In this document: positions 1-5,988 of the stretch, in pieces | Layout of the letters: each line of letters begins with the position of its first letter | Numbering within the stretch: position 1 is the first letter of the stretch | Assembly: GCA_050260095.1 (NCBI GenBank) | Contig: JBLNBQ010000060.1 | Location: forward strand, 1-8,419 | Direction: 5' to 3' | Length of the DNA stretch: 8,419 nucleotides | DNA from: JBLNBQ01 sp050260095 | Lineage (GTDB): Bacteria > Bacillota > UBA5301 > DYFA01 | Made by a program: the position numbers and the translations under genes | The notes under the pieces: model-generated | What the model saw: only the letters and a program-made list of their open reading frames with translations | Told to the model about the DNA's origin: nothing | Database searches by the model: none

Positions 1-117
1 GTCGCGGAGGACCAGGTGGCCCGGGCGAGCATCCCCGCCGGCCAGGTTCCCGACAAGATCGAACTGGCGCTGCACCCGCCCGGGGCCAAGCCCCAAAGCA
101 CGTTCACGCTGGGGTGA
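1..117 (+). CDS. C-terminal end of an unidentified protein (5' truncated by window edge)
   Basis: Frame 1 is open from the first base to a TGA at 115-117 and gives 38 residues ending in STFTLG. The codons are rich in G or C at third positions, like the confirmed genes nearby, so I read this as the tail of a real gene starting outside the window. The visible part is Pro/Gly/Ala-rich and polar, with no membrane segment and no recognisable motif. No function can be assigned. The next gene starts 193 bp later with its own strong ribosome binding site, so the two need not share an operon. A weak hairpin follows the stop. Confidence 0.6.
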   Translation, partial: VAEDQVARASIPAGQVPDKIELALHPPGAKPQSTFTLG

Positions 118-132
118 CACCACCCAAGATGA

Positions 133-151
133 GGCCGGCCGTGCGCCGGTC
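133..151 (+). terminator. Weak hairpin after the first partial gene, possible terminator
   Basis: GGCCGGC at 133-139 pairs with GCCGGTC at 145-151 (one G-U pair) around a 5-base loop. It lies 16 bp after the stop at 117. Only a poor T-run follows (CCCTTTCTC, about 156-163), so termination is possible but weak. The surroundings are full of CCGG-type words, so a chance hairpin is a real alternative. Confidence 0.25.
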
Positions 152-310
152 CCGCCCTTTCTCGAGGCCGGAGCGGCCGGTCCGTTCCGGTCCGTCCGGT
201 ACCCGCCACCGGATCCCTCCGTCTGTGCCAAATGAAGGAAGAAAACCGTATTTGCGGAGTATTCACGCCGAGTGCACCCGAAGGCGAACGGGGAAAGGTG
301 GAGGTACGGC

Positions 311-1217
311 ATGAGGCGGGTTCTCCTGGTCCTGGCGGCGACGGCGCTGCTCCTCGCCGGGTTGGTACCGGCAGCAATGGCCGAAGACCAGCTCAACATC
401 GCAATCATGAAGTTTGAGGACGTCAAGGTCAGCCACTGGTGGAGCGGCGCCTGGGACGTCGGCGACCAGTTCACCGTGCTCGTGACCGACGGCATAGTCA
501 ACAAAGGCAAGTTCAACGTCATGGAGCGGGCCCGGATCGACGAGATCATGGCCGAGCAGAACTTCCAGAGCAGCGGCGCCGTGGATGAGTCCACCGCCGT
601 GCAGCTCGGCAAGCTCCTTGGCGTGCGCGTGGTGGCCCTGGGCTCGGTGACCGACTTCAGCATGAAAGGGGCCAGCGGAATCTCGATCGGCGGGTTCGGC
701 ATCGGCGTCCAGCAGGCCCGTCAAGCTGAGCGCCCGGGTGGTCGACGTCCAGACCGGGCAGATCCTAGCCTCCGCCAAGGGTGAAGCTACCGCGTCAGGC
801 GCATCCTTCGACGCCCACCTCCACGGGACCAGCTTCAGCACCGAACAGTTCAAGAACACCACCCTAGTCAAGGCGTCCACCAAGGCGGTCGACCAGCTCG
901 TGAAGGACCTGTCGGACAAGATCGAGGCCAACTCGGCGAAGATCGCGGCGGCGGTCGCGGCGCCGAAGCTGACCGGCCGGAACGCGGCGGTGCTCGGGGG
1001 CAACCAGGTCGTGATCGATCTCGGCAAGGACAAGGGCATCAAGAAGGGCCAGGTCTTCAACATCTACCGCATGCAGGCGATCCCGGGTCTCTCCGCCCCG
1101 GTGCGCATCCCGGTGGGCCAGCTTAAGGTGTCGAGCGTCGACACGCAGGCCTCCTTCTGCGACGTGACCCAGAGCCAGCAGCCGGTTCAGACGGGCGACC
1201 CAATCGAGCAGAACTGA
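311..1217 (+). pseudogene. Secreted CsgG-family protein with FlgT-C-like tail, interrupted by a one-base frameshift
   Basis: The ATG at 311 follows GGAGG (300-304) with a 6-base spacer. The first frame encodes a signal peptide (residues 1-24, cleavage after AMA) with no lipobox cysteine. A CsgG-like domain follows: NIAIMKFEDV, then a helix with FNVMERARIDEIMAEQNF, then VQLGKLLGVRVVALGSVTDF. CsgG proteins form or support outer-membrane or secretion pores, and relatives outside curli operons are mostly uncharacterised. This frame runs off-family after codon 133 and stops at 784. The family sequence resumes at 711 in the next frame (SRPVKLSARVVDVQTG). Dropping one C at 709/710 restores about 301 residues, a plausible full length. 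Both halves keep coding character, so a recent mutation or a sequence error is likely. Unlike E. coli CsgG, the protein is not a lipoprotein, and no csgA/B/E/F-like gene is visible. Confidence 0.75.
738..1217 (+). CDS. 3' half of the frameshifted CsgG-family gene (end of CsgG domain plus FlgT-C-like domain)
   Basis: As read, this frame has its first possible start at GTG 738. No Shine-Dalgarno lies just upstream, so it is unlikely to be translated alone and is better seen as the continuation of the gene starting at 311. It begins with the CsgG-typical strand VVDVQTGQILASAKGE and then an amphipathic helix (KASTKAVDQLVKDLSDKIE). After a linker there is a small beta-rich domain: VVIDLGKDKGIKKGQVFNIYR, then a second hairpin with PVGQLKVSSVDTQASFCDV and a final TGDPIE. 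That pattern matches the C-terminal domain of flagellar assembly protein FlgT, which also occurs on CsgG-like proteins. The stop is TGA at 1215-1217, 27 bp before a terminator hairpin. The single cysteine is in the last domain. Confidence 0.65.
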   Translation: MVDVQTGQILASAKGEATASGASFDAHLHGTSFSTEQFKNTTLVKASTKAVDQLVKDLSDKIEANSAKIAAAVAAPKLTGRNAAVLGGNQVVIDLGKDKGIKKGQVFNIYRMQAIPGLSAPVRIPVGQLKVSSVDTQASFCDVTQSQQPVQTGDPIEQN

Positions 1218-1244
1218 CGGACCTACCCCGCGTCTGGGTACCTC

Positions 1245-1275
1245 AGGGCGGCCGCTCGGCCGCCCTGTTTGTCTG
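1245..1275 (+). terminator. Rho-independent terminator after the CsgG-family gene
   Basis: AGGGCGGCCG (1245-1254) is a perfect inverted repeat of CGGCCGCCCT (1257-1266), giving a 9-10 bp, very G+C-rich stem with a tiny loop. The T-rich stretch TGTTTGTCT follows. It starts 27 bp after the stop at 1217, the usual place. The reverse side has no T-run, so it should serve the + strand. It also separates this gene from the convergent membrane-protein gene ending at 1354. Confidence 0.75.
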
Positions 1276-1353
1276 TGGGTTGCGGCGCCGTGCCTCCGGT
1301 GCTGGGCAGCGGCCTGCCCTGGGCCCCATCCCTGGCGACTGCCGGTCCGGCGG

Positions 1354-2961
1354 CTAGCGCAGGTAGGGGGTGAAGAGGAAGAGGGTGAGGGGGAGGTCGA
1401 TCCCCGCCAGGAGGAGCAGCCCGGCGAAGGGTGAACACACCTGCTTCGCCCGCCAGCCCTCCCGGACCGCCCAGCACCCCAGGGCGAAGAAGGCGAGGAA
1501 GAGCAGGTAGCCGAGGGCGCGGGGGGCCAGCCAGAGGGGGAGAAGGTCGCCAACCCCTGCCGCATAGAAGGTCCGAGGCAGCAGCCAGACTTTGCCCAAC
1601 AGGTATGCGAAGGCGCCGGCGGCGAAGGTCTGAAGGACGTGGTGTTCGGCCCAGGTGAGCGCGAACACGTAGATGGCGACCATCGCGACCAGGCCGGGGA
1701 AGACCGTTCCGGTGACGTAGTAGAGCGCCTGGAAGACGGAGAAGAGACTGAGCAGGGTGCCGAGGAGCGCGCTGGAGAGGTCGCCCGCCCGCAGCCGGTT
1801 CAGGTGGCGGAAGGACGGCCCTGCCCCGGTGGCCCGCACCTGCCACCGGTTGAACCCGGCGGTCTCCTGGTAGACCAGGAGGCGCTCACCGCCCGCCATC
1901 GTCCAGACCGGCAGGCTGACCGCCCCCTGGGCCCGGGTGGCCAGCGCCGGCGCCGCGAAGCCGCGCGGGGTCAACCGGCCGGTGACCAGCTGGTAGCTGG
2001 TTTTACCCCGCACGTCGAAGGTGGCCACGGCGGCCGCCTCCAGGCCGCCCCCCGCCCCTGGAGCGAGCACCAGATCGGAGATGGCCGAAAGCCCCGGCAG
2101 TTCCGGCGGGGCGAGGCGGGTGAAGGACGGCTCGGCGGCGAGGGGCGGCCCGCCGGGCAGGCCCAGGTCGACCGGGAGCACGGCCTGCAGCGCCGTGGTC
2201 TTGCGGCGCTGGCCGTAGGTCTCCTGCAGGACGACCAGGCGCAGGCGGTCCCCGTCGACGCCCACCCGAAGGCCCGTGATGGCGCTGCGGCTCAGGATGA
2301 AACGCCCCACCTGCACCGGCGCGGCGGGCATGCCGGAGGCCGGTAGCGCCGCCAGCCAAAGACGCACGTTCCCGGTGGTCTCCCGCTGGCCCAGCGCCAG
2401 GTGGAGCCGGCCGCCTTCCGCCCAGAGGCCGAGCCGCTCGACGCCCGGGAGCGGCCAGGAAGCGGCCAGCCGGGGGGCGCCTGCGCCGGCCCGGTAGACC
2501 TCGACCCTTGCCGGGCGGGCCACGGCCAGGAAATTCCCGGACGCGGCCAAGGTCAGGCACGGCCCGTTCACCCGGTAGCGCTCCAGAACCCGCCCGTCTT
2601 CGGGGGCGAGGCGGGCGCCGCCGAGGCCCTGTCCATCCAGCCAGAAGACCGACGCCGGGCCTGACGGGCTCGCTGCGACCGCCCGCGCCCCCGCGGCCTG
2701 CGGGATCCGCCCGGTTTGGCCGAGCGTTCCGCCGGGCAGAAGACGGGCGAAGCCCACCGCACCGCCCCTGACCCAGAAGACGAACGTTCCGGGATTAGCC
2801 GGCGAGGTCGCCAGTTCGAGGCGGCGGTCGCTCTCCCCCACGGCGAAGGAGCGGCTCCACGTCTTCGAGGGGGGACCGGACCGCAAGTTCAGCTCTTCGG
2901 CGAGGTGGAGGCCGAACAAGAGAAGGAAGACCGCCGCGGCCGCGAGGAAGGACCGCCGCAT
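1354..2961 (-). CDS. Unrecognised membrane protein: N-terminal anchor, long external beta-rich domain, five C-terminal helices
   Basis: The protein has 535 residues, with ATG at 2961 and TAG at 1354-1356. I do not recognise the family. Residues 5-20 are a hydrophobic signal or anchor (AAAAVFLLLFGLHLA). Residues about 25-390 form a soluble region of short beta-like repeats: FVFWVRGGAVGFARL, SVFWLDGQGLGGARL, FLAVARPARVEVYRA and LHLALGQRETTGNVRLWLAAL. This alternation of strands and turns resembles a beta-propeller, although no family signature is visible. Residues about 398-417, 419-437, 441-462, 480-500 and 511-530 are hydrophobic helices. The external domain is probably on the outer face of the membrane. 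Only a G-rich stretch (GGGTGAT) precedes the start. Its promoter must lie in the 76-bp region shared with the divergent kinase gene, so co-regulation with or by the kinase pair is a reasonable guess. A membrane sensor or assembly factor is possible, but nothing proves a function. Confidence 0.8.
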   Translation of the reverse strand: MRRSFLAAAAVFLLLFGLHLAEELNLRSGPPSKTWSRSFAVGESDRRLELATSPANPGTFVFWVRGGAVGFARLLPGGTLGQTGRIPQAAGARAVAASPSGPASVFWLDGQGLGGARLAPEDGRVLERYRVNGPCLTLAASGNFLAVARPARVEVYRAGAGAPRLAASWPLPGVERLGLWAEGGRLHLALGQRETTGNVRLWLAALPASGMPAAPVQVGRFILSRSAITGLRVGVDGDRLRLVVLQETYGQRRKTTALQAVLPVDLGLPGGPPLAAEPSFTRLAPPELPGLSAISDLVLAPGAGGGLEAAAVATFDVRGKTSYQLVTGRLTPRGFAAPALATRAQGAVSLPVWTMAGGERLLVYQETAGFNRWQVRATGAGPSFRHLNRLRAGDLSSALLGTLLSLFSVFQALYYVTGTVFPGLVAMVAIYVFALTWAEHHVLQTFAAGAFAYLLGKVWLLPRTFYAAGVGDLLPLWLAPRALGYLLFLAFFALGCWAVREGWRAKQVCSPFAGLLLLAGIDLPLTLFLFTPYLR

Positions 2962-3037
2962 AATCGATCACCCGCCCACCCATATTCTCCGGCCTGAGAC
3001 ACTTCCCTGGCTTGAGGGAAAGGTTTCGGCCTCCAGC
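2962..3037. promoter_or_regulatory. Divergent promoter region between membrane-protein gene and histidine kinase gene
   Basis: This 76-bp gap must hold control signals for both divergent genes unless they begin inside each other. It is more A+T-rich than its surroundings (ATAATCGAT at 2960-2968, CATATTCT near 2980). I cannot find a pair of -35 and -10 boxes with good spacing on either strand. The clearest structure is an inverted repeat, TTCCCT (3003-3008) and AGGGAA (3015-3020), whose right arm overlaps the likely ribosome binding site of the kinase gene. Confidence 0.45.
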
Positions 3038-4519
3038 GTGCCGAATCGGTTCGTCATGGACAAGACGCGCTTGGCCGTCGATTCGCTGGTTTTCTTCTTC
3101 TACGGGCTCGGCTTCTTCGTGCTGGGCATCGTGACCGCCATCCAGTACCGCCCCCGGAGCGAGTTCCACCTGGCCAGGTCGATCTGGGCGCTGGCCGGGT
3201 TTGGGCTGACCCATGCGGCGAGCGAATGGGTGGACGTCTTCCTGCCCATCCAGCGCGAGATCCTCTCGCCCTTGGGCATCCTCCATCTGAACATGGTCAA
3301 AGAGGTGGTCAACGCCGCCTCGTTCAGCCTGCTCTTCCACTTTGGCCTCGAGTTGCTCAACCAACCGAACAGCAGGCTGCGCCATCTCAGCCGTATCCAG
3401 CTCTTCCTGACTCTGGTCTGGGTCGTGCTCTGGTACCAGGCGGCTCACGTCGCCCATGCGGTTCCGCTGAACGTGGACCAGGCGCAGGCGTGGTTGCAGG
3501 ACCTCGACGTCTTCGCCCGGTACCTGCTCGCCTTGCCGGGCGGCCTCGCCACCGGCTTCGCGTTGCTCCGGCAGGCCCGCCAGTTCAAGACCACCGGGCC
3601 CCCGCAACTGATCCCGCCGCTGAGGACGGCCGCGGTCTCGTTCTTCGCCTACACCGTGCTGGCCGGGCTCATCGTGCCCACCTCCCACTTCGGGTTGGCG
3701 TCTCTCGTGAACACCGAGACGTTCCATCGCTTCTTTGGCGTCCCCGTCCAGCTCTTTCGCCTGATGGTGGTCGTTCCGATGACTCTGTCCGTGGTGCAGG
3801 TGCTGACCCTCTTCGACCGGGAGGCCGAGCGGCGCCTGGAGGAGGCGGAGACCCAGCGGGCGATCCTCAACGAGCGTCTTCGCATCAGCCGCGACCTGCA
3901 CGACGGGGTCATGCAGTCCATCTACGGTGTGGGGCTGGCCCTGGAGAACGTCACCTTCCTGATGGGCGAAAACCCGGAGAAGGCCCGGCAGAACCTGGAG
4001 CGGAGCATGCTGAGGCTCAACGACACCATCCAGGAGATCCGCGGGTACATCTTGAATCTTCGCCCGGCCCGGGCCAACCGGAGCGACCTTTACGCCAGCC
4101 TGCTCGAGGTGGTGGCCAGGTTCCGCACCGCGTCCACCGTGCGGCTGAGTCTCGGCCTCGAACCGGCACGGGGCGTCCAGCTCGACCCGGCGACCGTCGA
4201 CGAAGTCTGTCACATCGTGCGCGAGGCGCTGACCAACGTGGCGCGCCATGCCAGGGCGACGAAGGCTCACCTCGAGGCCAGGCGCGCCTTCGAAGGCGGC
4301 CTCGAACTGGTCGTCCGCGACAACGGTCAGGGGTTCGCGGCCGGAGGCGAGACGGGTTCCGACAGCCAGGGCTTGGGCAACATGCAGGAACGGGCCAATC
4401 TGTTGGGGGCAAAGCTTCACATCGTGAGCCGACCCGGCTGGGGCACCGAGGTGGCGCTCCGGCTGCCGGTGGCAGGAGGTGCGACGGGTGAACCAAAAGA
4501 CCAGGGTCGTGCTGGTTGA
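3038..4519 (+). CDS. Membrane sensor histidine kinase, HisKA_3 (NarL/DevR-partner) type
   Basis: The protein has 493 residues and probably autophosphorylates and passes phosphate to the regulator encoded next. The N-terminal half is a multi-helix membrane domain, with about seven segments near 17-36, 50-66, 90-108, 121-138, 160-178, 197-215 and 236-258. It holds conserved-looking polar words such as HAASEWVD and LHLNMVKEV and has no known ligand. A linker helix (260-285) leads to the H-box RISRDLHDGVMQSI, with phosphoacceptor His288. The ATPase domain shows the N-box EALTN (396-400), DNGQGF (428-433), GLGNMQERA (445-453) and GWGTEVALRLP. GTG 3038 was chosen as start because a purine-rich AGGGAAAGG (3015-3023) lies 14 bases upstream, a rather long spacer. 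ATG 3056 is the alternative and has no site of its own. The gene overlaps the regulator gene by 32 bp, so the two are translated together. Confidence 0.9.
   Translation: MPNRFVMDKTRLAVDSLVFFFYGLGFFVLGIVTAIQYRPRSEFHLARSIWALAGFGLTHAASEWVDVFLPIQREILSPLGILHLNMVKEVVNAASFSLLFHFGLELLNQPNSRLRHLSRIQLFLTLVWVVLWYQAAHVAHAVPLNVDQAQAWLQDLDVFARYLLALPGGLATGFALLRQARQFKTTGPPQLIPPLRTAAVSFFAYTVLAGLIVPTSHFGLASLVNTETFHRFFGVPVQLFRLMVVVPMTLSVVQVLTLFDREAERRLEEAETQRAILNERLRISRDLHDGVMQSIYGVGLALENVTFLMGENPEKARQNLERSMLRLNDTIQEIRGYILNLRPARANRSDLYASLLEVVARFRTASTVRLSLGLEPARGVQLDPATVDEVCHIVREALTNVARHARATKAHLEARRAFEGGLELVVRDNGQGFAAGGETGSDSQGLGNMQERANLLGAKLHIVSRPGWGTEVALRLPVAGGATGEPKDQGRAG
4474..4480 (+). promoter_or_regulatory. 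Ribosome binding site that sets the response regulator start
   Basis: AGGAGGT lies inside the end of the kinase gene, 7 bases before the GTG at 4488. It rules out the upstream in-frame GTG at 4479, which overlaps the site itself. Confidence 0.75.
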
Positions 4520-5216
4520 CGACCATGCGGTGGTGCGGGAAGGACTGGCGATCCTGCTGGGACGTTGCTCCGACCTGGAGGTCGTGGGGGAGGCCGGTTC
4601 GGCGGCCGAGGCGCTGGAGGTCGTCGAACGGACCCGCCCGGCGGTGGTGGTGATGGACATCCGGATGCCCGGCGGCAGCGGGATCGAGGCGACCCGGGAG
4701 ATCGCGTCGCGCTGGCCGGCGACCCGGGTGCTGGTCTTGACTTCTTACGCCGACGACGAGGCCGTGCTGGCGGCCATCGCCGCCGGGGCGCGGGGTTATG
4801 TCCTCAAGCAGGTGGGGAGTCAGGGACTGCTCGACGCCATCCGGCAGGTTGCGGCGGGGGGCTCGCTCCTCGACCCGAGCGTCACCGGACGGGTGTTGGA
4901 GGAGGTTCGCCGGACCGCAGCCAGCCGCGACCCCGAACTGGCCCTGCTCAGCGACCAGGAGCGGCGGATCGTGCGGCTCATCGCCGCGGGCAAGACCAAC
5001 CGGGAGATCGCCCAGGCCGTCTTCCTTTCCGAGAAGACCGTGCGGAACTACGTGAGCGCCATTCTCACCAAGCTGGGCCTCGCCAACCGGGCCGAGGCGG
5101 CGGCGTTCGCCGCCCGGAAGGGAATCGCCCTGGAGGAGGCGGGTGGCGAGGGCGGCGGTGACACCCATCCACTGACTTTGGGACATTTGACTCCTGTATT
5201 TGCCCGGAAAAAGTAA
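4488..5216 (+). CDS. NarL/FixJ (DevR/LiaR-like) response regulator, REC plus LuxR-type HTH
   Basis: The protein has 242 residues and starts at GTG 4488 behind AGGAGGT. The receiver domain (about 6-125) has the acidic pair Asp11-Asp12, phosphoacceptor Asp57 in VVVMDIRMPG, Thr85 in LVLTSYAD and Lys107 in GYVLKQ. All key residues are present. The DNA-binding domain (about 152-210) begins LSDQERRIVRLIAAGKTNREIA and has the recognition helix EKTVRNYVSAILTKLGL, as in DevR/LiaR proteins. It should bind DNA as a dimer when phosphorylated by the kinase encoded immediately upstream. The targets are unknown. The divergent membrane-protein gene beyond the kinase and the kinase promoter itself are natural candidates. 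The tail after residue 215 is odd: Gly-rich (GGEGGGD), then a basic end (VFARKK) written in A+T-richer codons. It may be a non-functional extension. Confidence 0.92.
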   Translation: MNQKTRVVLVDDHAVVREGLAILLGRCSDLEVVGEAGSAAEALEVVERTRPAVVVMDIRMPGGSGIEATREIASRWPATRVLVLTSYADDEAVLAAIAAGARGYVLKQVGSQGLLDAIRQVAAGGSLLDPSVTGRVLEEVRRTAASRDPELALLSDQERRIVRLIAAGKTNREIAQAVFLSEKTVRNYVSAILTKLGLANRAEAAAFAARKGIALEEAGGEGGGDTHPLTLGHLTPVFARKK

Positions 5217-5418
5217 GATAATGTAGCCGAGAAGTGGCGGAGAACCAGGATTCGCACCCGGCGGGTGCCAGCCCACCCGCACCTGCAGCAGAGATTGTGA
5301 AGTTTATTCCACTGATTCGCCGAAACCTAGATGCAGCACCCCTCCCCCTCCACCCTGCATCAACATCGCACCGCCACTCGTAAAGCGACCGGCCTTGACG
5401 GCCGGTCGCTCTTTGCCC
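5217..5418. other. Gap of about 200 bp between convergent regulator and flavin reductase genes
   Basis: I see no coding frame with a ribosome binding site here. The gap contains two overlapping, mutually exclusive hairpins (5254-5268 and 5261-5280), a pyrimidine-rich run around 5337-5355, and the bidirectional terminator at 5384-5410. A poor promoter-like pair (TTGACT at 5187-5192 and TAAGAT at 5214-5219, spacer 21) lies just upstream, so a short non-coding transcript is conceivable but unsupported. Confidence 0.4.
5384..5410. terminator. Bidirectional rho-independent terminator between convergent genes
   Basis: AGCGACCGGCC (5384-5394) and GGCCGGTCGCT (5400-5410) form a perfect 11-bp stem with the loop TTGAC. 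On the + strand the stem is followed by CTCTTTG. On the - strand it is followed by TTTACGAG. It lies 168 bp after the regulator stop and 9 bp after the flavin reductase stop, so it best fits the - strand gene but can stop both. Confidence 0.8.
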
Positions 5419-5988
5419 TCACTTCCGTTTCCTTCGCACCGAGAAGCCGAAACGGCCCAGCGGTTTCTTGAGGCTCCAGTATTCGCCGTGCAGGTACGTC
5501 ACCAGGCCGGCTTTGCCCAGGTTGAGGCGCCCTCTCGGGTCGATCAGGTCTTCGTCCACATCCACCGCCACGATCCGGGCCAGGAACAGGTCGTGCGACC
5601 CGAGGGAAAGAACCTGCTCCACCCGGCACTCGAGATTCACCGGGCATTCGGCGACGAGCGGCGGCCGGACGCTGGTCGCCGGCGCAGGGGTCAGGTGCAT
5701 GGCCGCCCACTTGTCGACGGTCCGACCAGAGGTCACGCCGCAGTAGTCGGTGGCAAAGACGTGACGCTCCGAGGGGAGGTTCACCACGAACTCCCCGGTC
5801 TCCTCGATCAACCGGTGCGAGTGCCGCTCCGGGCGGACCGAGATGGAGAGCATCGGGGGTTCGGAGGAGACCGTCCCCGTCCAGGCGACGGTCAAGAGGT
5901 TGGGGGGACCTTGCTCCCCCTGGCAACTGATGAGCACGACGGGCACCGGGTTCAAGAGATTGCCCGGCGGCCAACTCCTTTTCGCCAC
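5419..5988 (-). CDS. Flavin reductase-like, FMN-binding split-barrel protein (flavoredoxin type)
   Basis: The protein has 189 residues, the usual length for this family of cytoplasmic proteins. These bind FMN in a split beta-barrel and pass electrons from NAD(P)H or another donor to free flavin or a partner oxygenase. The N-terminal part reads NLLNPVPVVLISC, then NLLTVAWTGTVSSEPPMLSISV, then RHSHRLIEETGEFVVNLPS (residues about 11-73), which is the characteristic FMN-binding stretch. YCGVTSGRTVDKW (82-94) and GSHDLFLARIVAVDVDEDL (130-148) complete the signature. The start is GTG 5988, with GGGAG (- strand, 5993-5997) four bases upstream. No oxygenase or rubredoxin gene lies alongside, so the electron partner cannot be named. 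Cys22, Cys83, Cys115 and Cys121 are not arranged as an obvious metal site. The gene is divergent from the ABC permease, with a 122-bp gap. Confidence 0.88.
   Translation of the reverse strand: MAKRSWPPGNLLNPVPVVLISCQGEQGPPNLLTVAWTGTVSSEPPMLSISVRPERHSHRLIEETGEFVVNLPSERHVFATDYCGVTSGRTVDKWAAMHLTPAPATSVRPPLVAECPVNLECRVEQVLSLGSHDLFLARIVAVDVDEDLIDPRGRLNLGKAGLVTYLHGEYWSLKKPLGRFGFSVRRKRK

Noticed and set aside
700..720. Programmed +1 ribosomal frameshift in the CsgG-family gene
   Set aside because: There is no prfB-like CUU-UGA, no slippery heptamer and no rare-codon stall at the shift point. A mutation or sequence error explains it more simply.
1639..2346. Open frame of 235 codons on the + strand inside the membrane-protein gene
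   Set aside because: It is antisense, Gly/Arg/Glu/Gln-rich and without domains. The - strand frame has a signal anchor and membrane helices.
3226..4491. Second + strand frame of 421 codons through the kinase gene
   Set aside because: It is Arg/Pro/Gly-rich sequence typical of a shifted frame in G+C-rich genes, and the true frame is certain from the H, N and G boxes.
2795..4660. Long open frame (621 codons) antisense to the kinase gene
   Set aside because: It is a shadow of the kinase frame in G+C-rich DNA. The predicted protein is low-complexity (His, Gln, Arg, Glu rich) without motifs, while the + strand shows all kinase motifs.
5187..5222. Sigma-70-type promoter TTGACT with TAAGAT or GATAAT at the end of the regulator gene
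   Set aside because: Spacing is 21 or 24 bp, outside the normal range, so it is mentioned only as context for a possible small RNA.
5220..5270. Possible tRNA remnant (AACCAGGATTCGCACCC)
   Set aside because: It superficially resembles a tRNA T-arm or 3' end, but no cloverleaf arms can be assembled around it.
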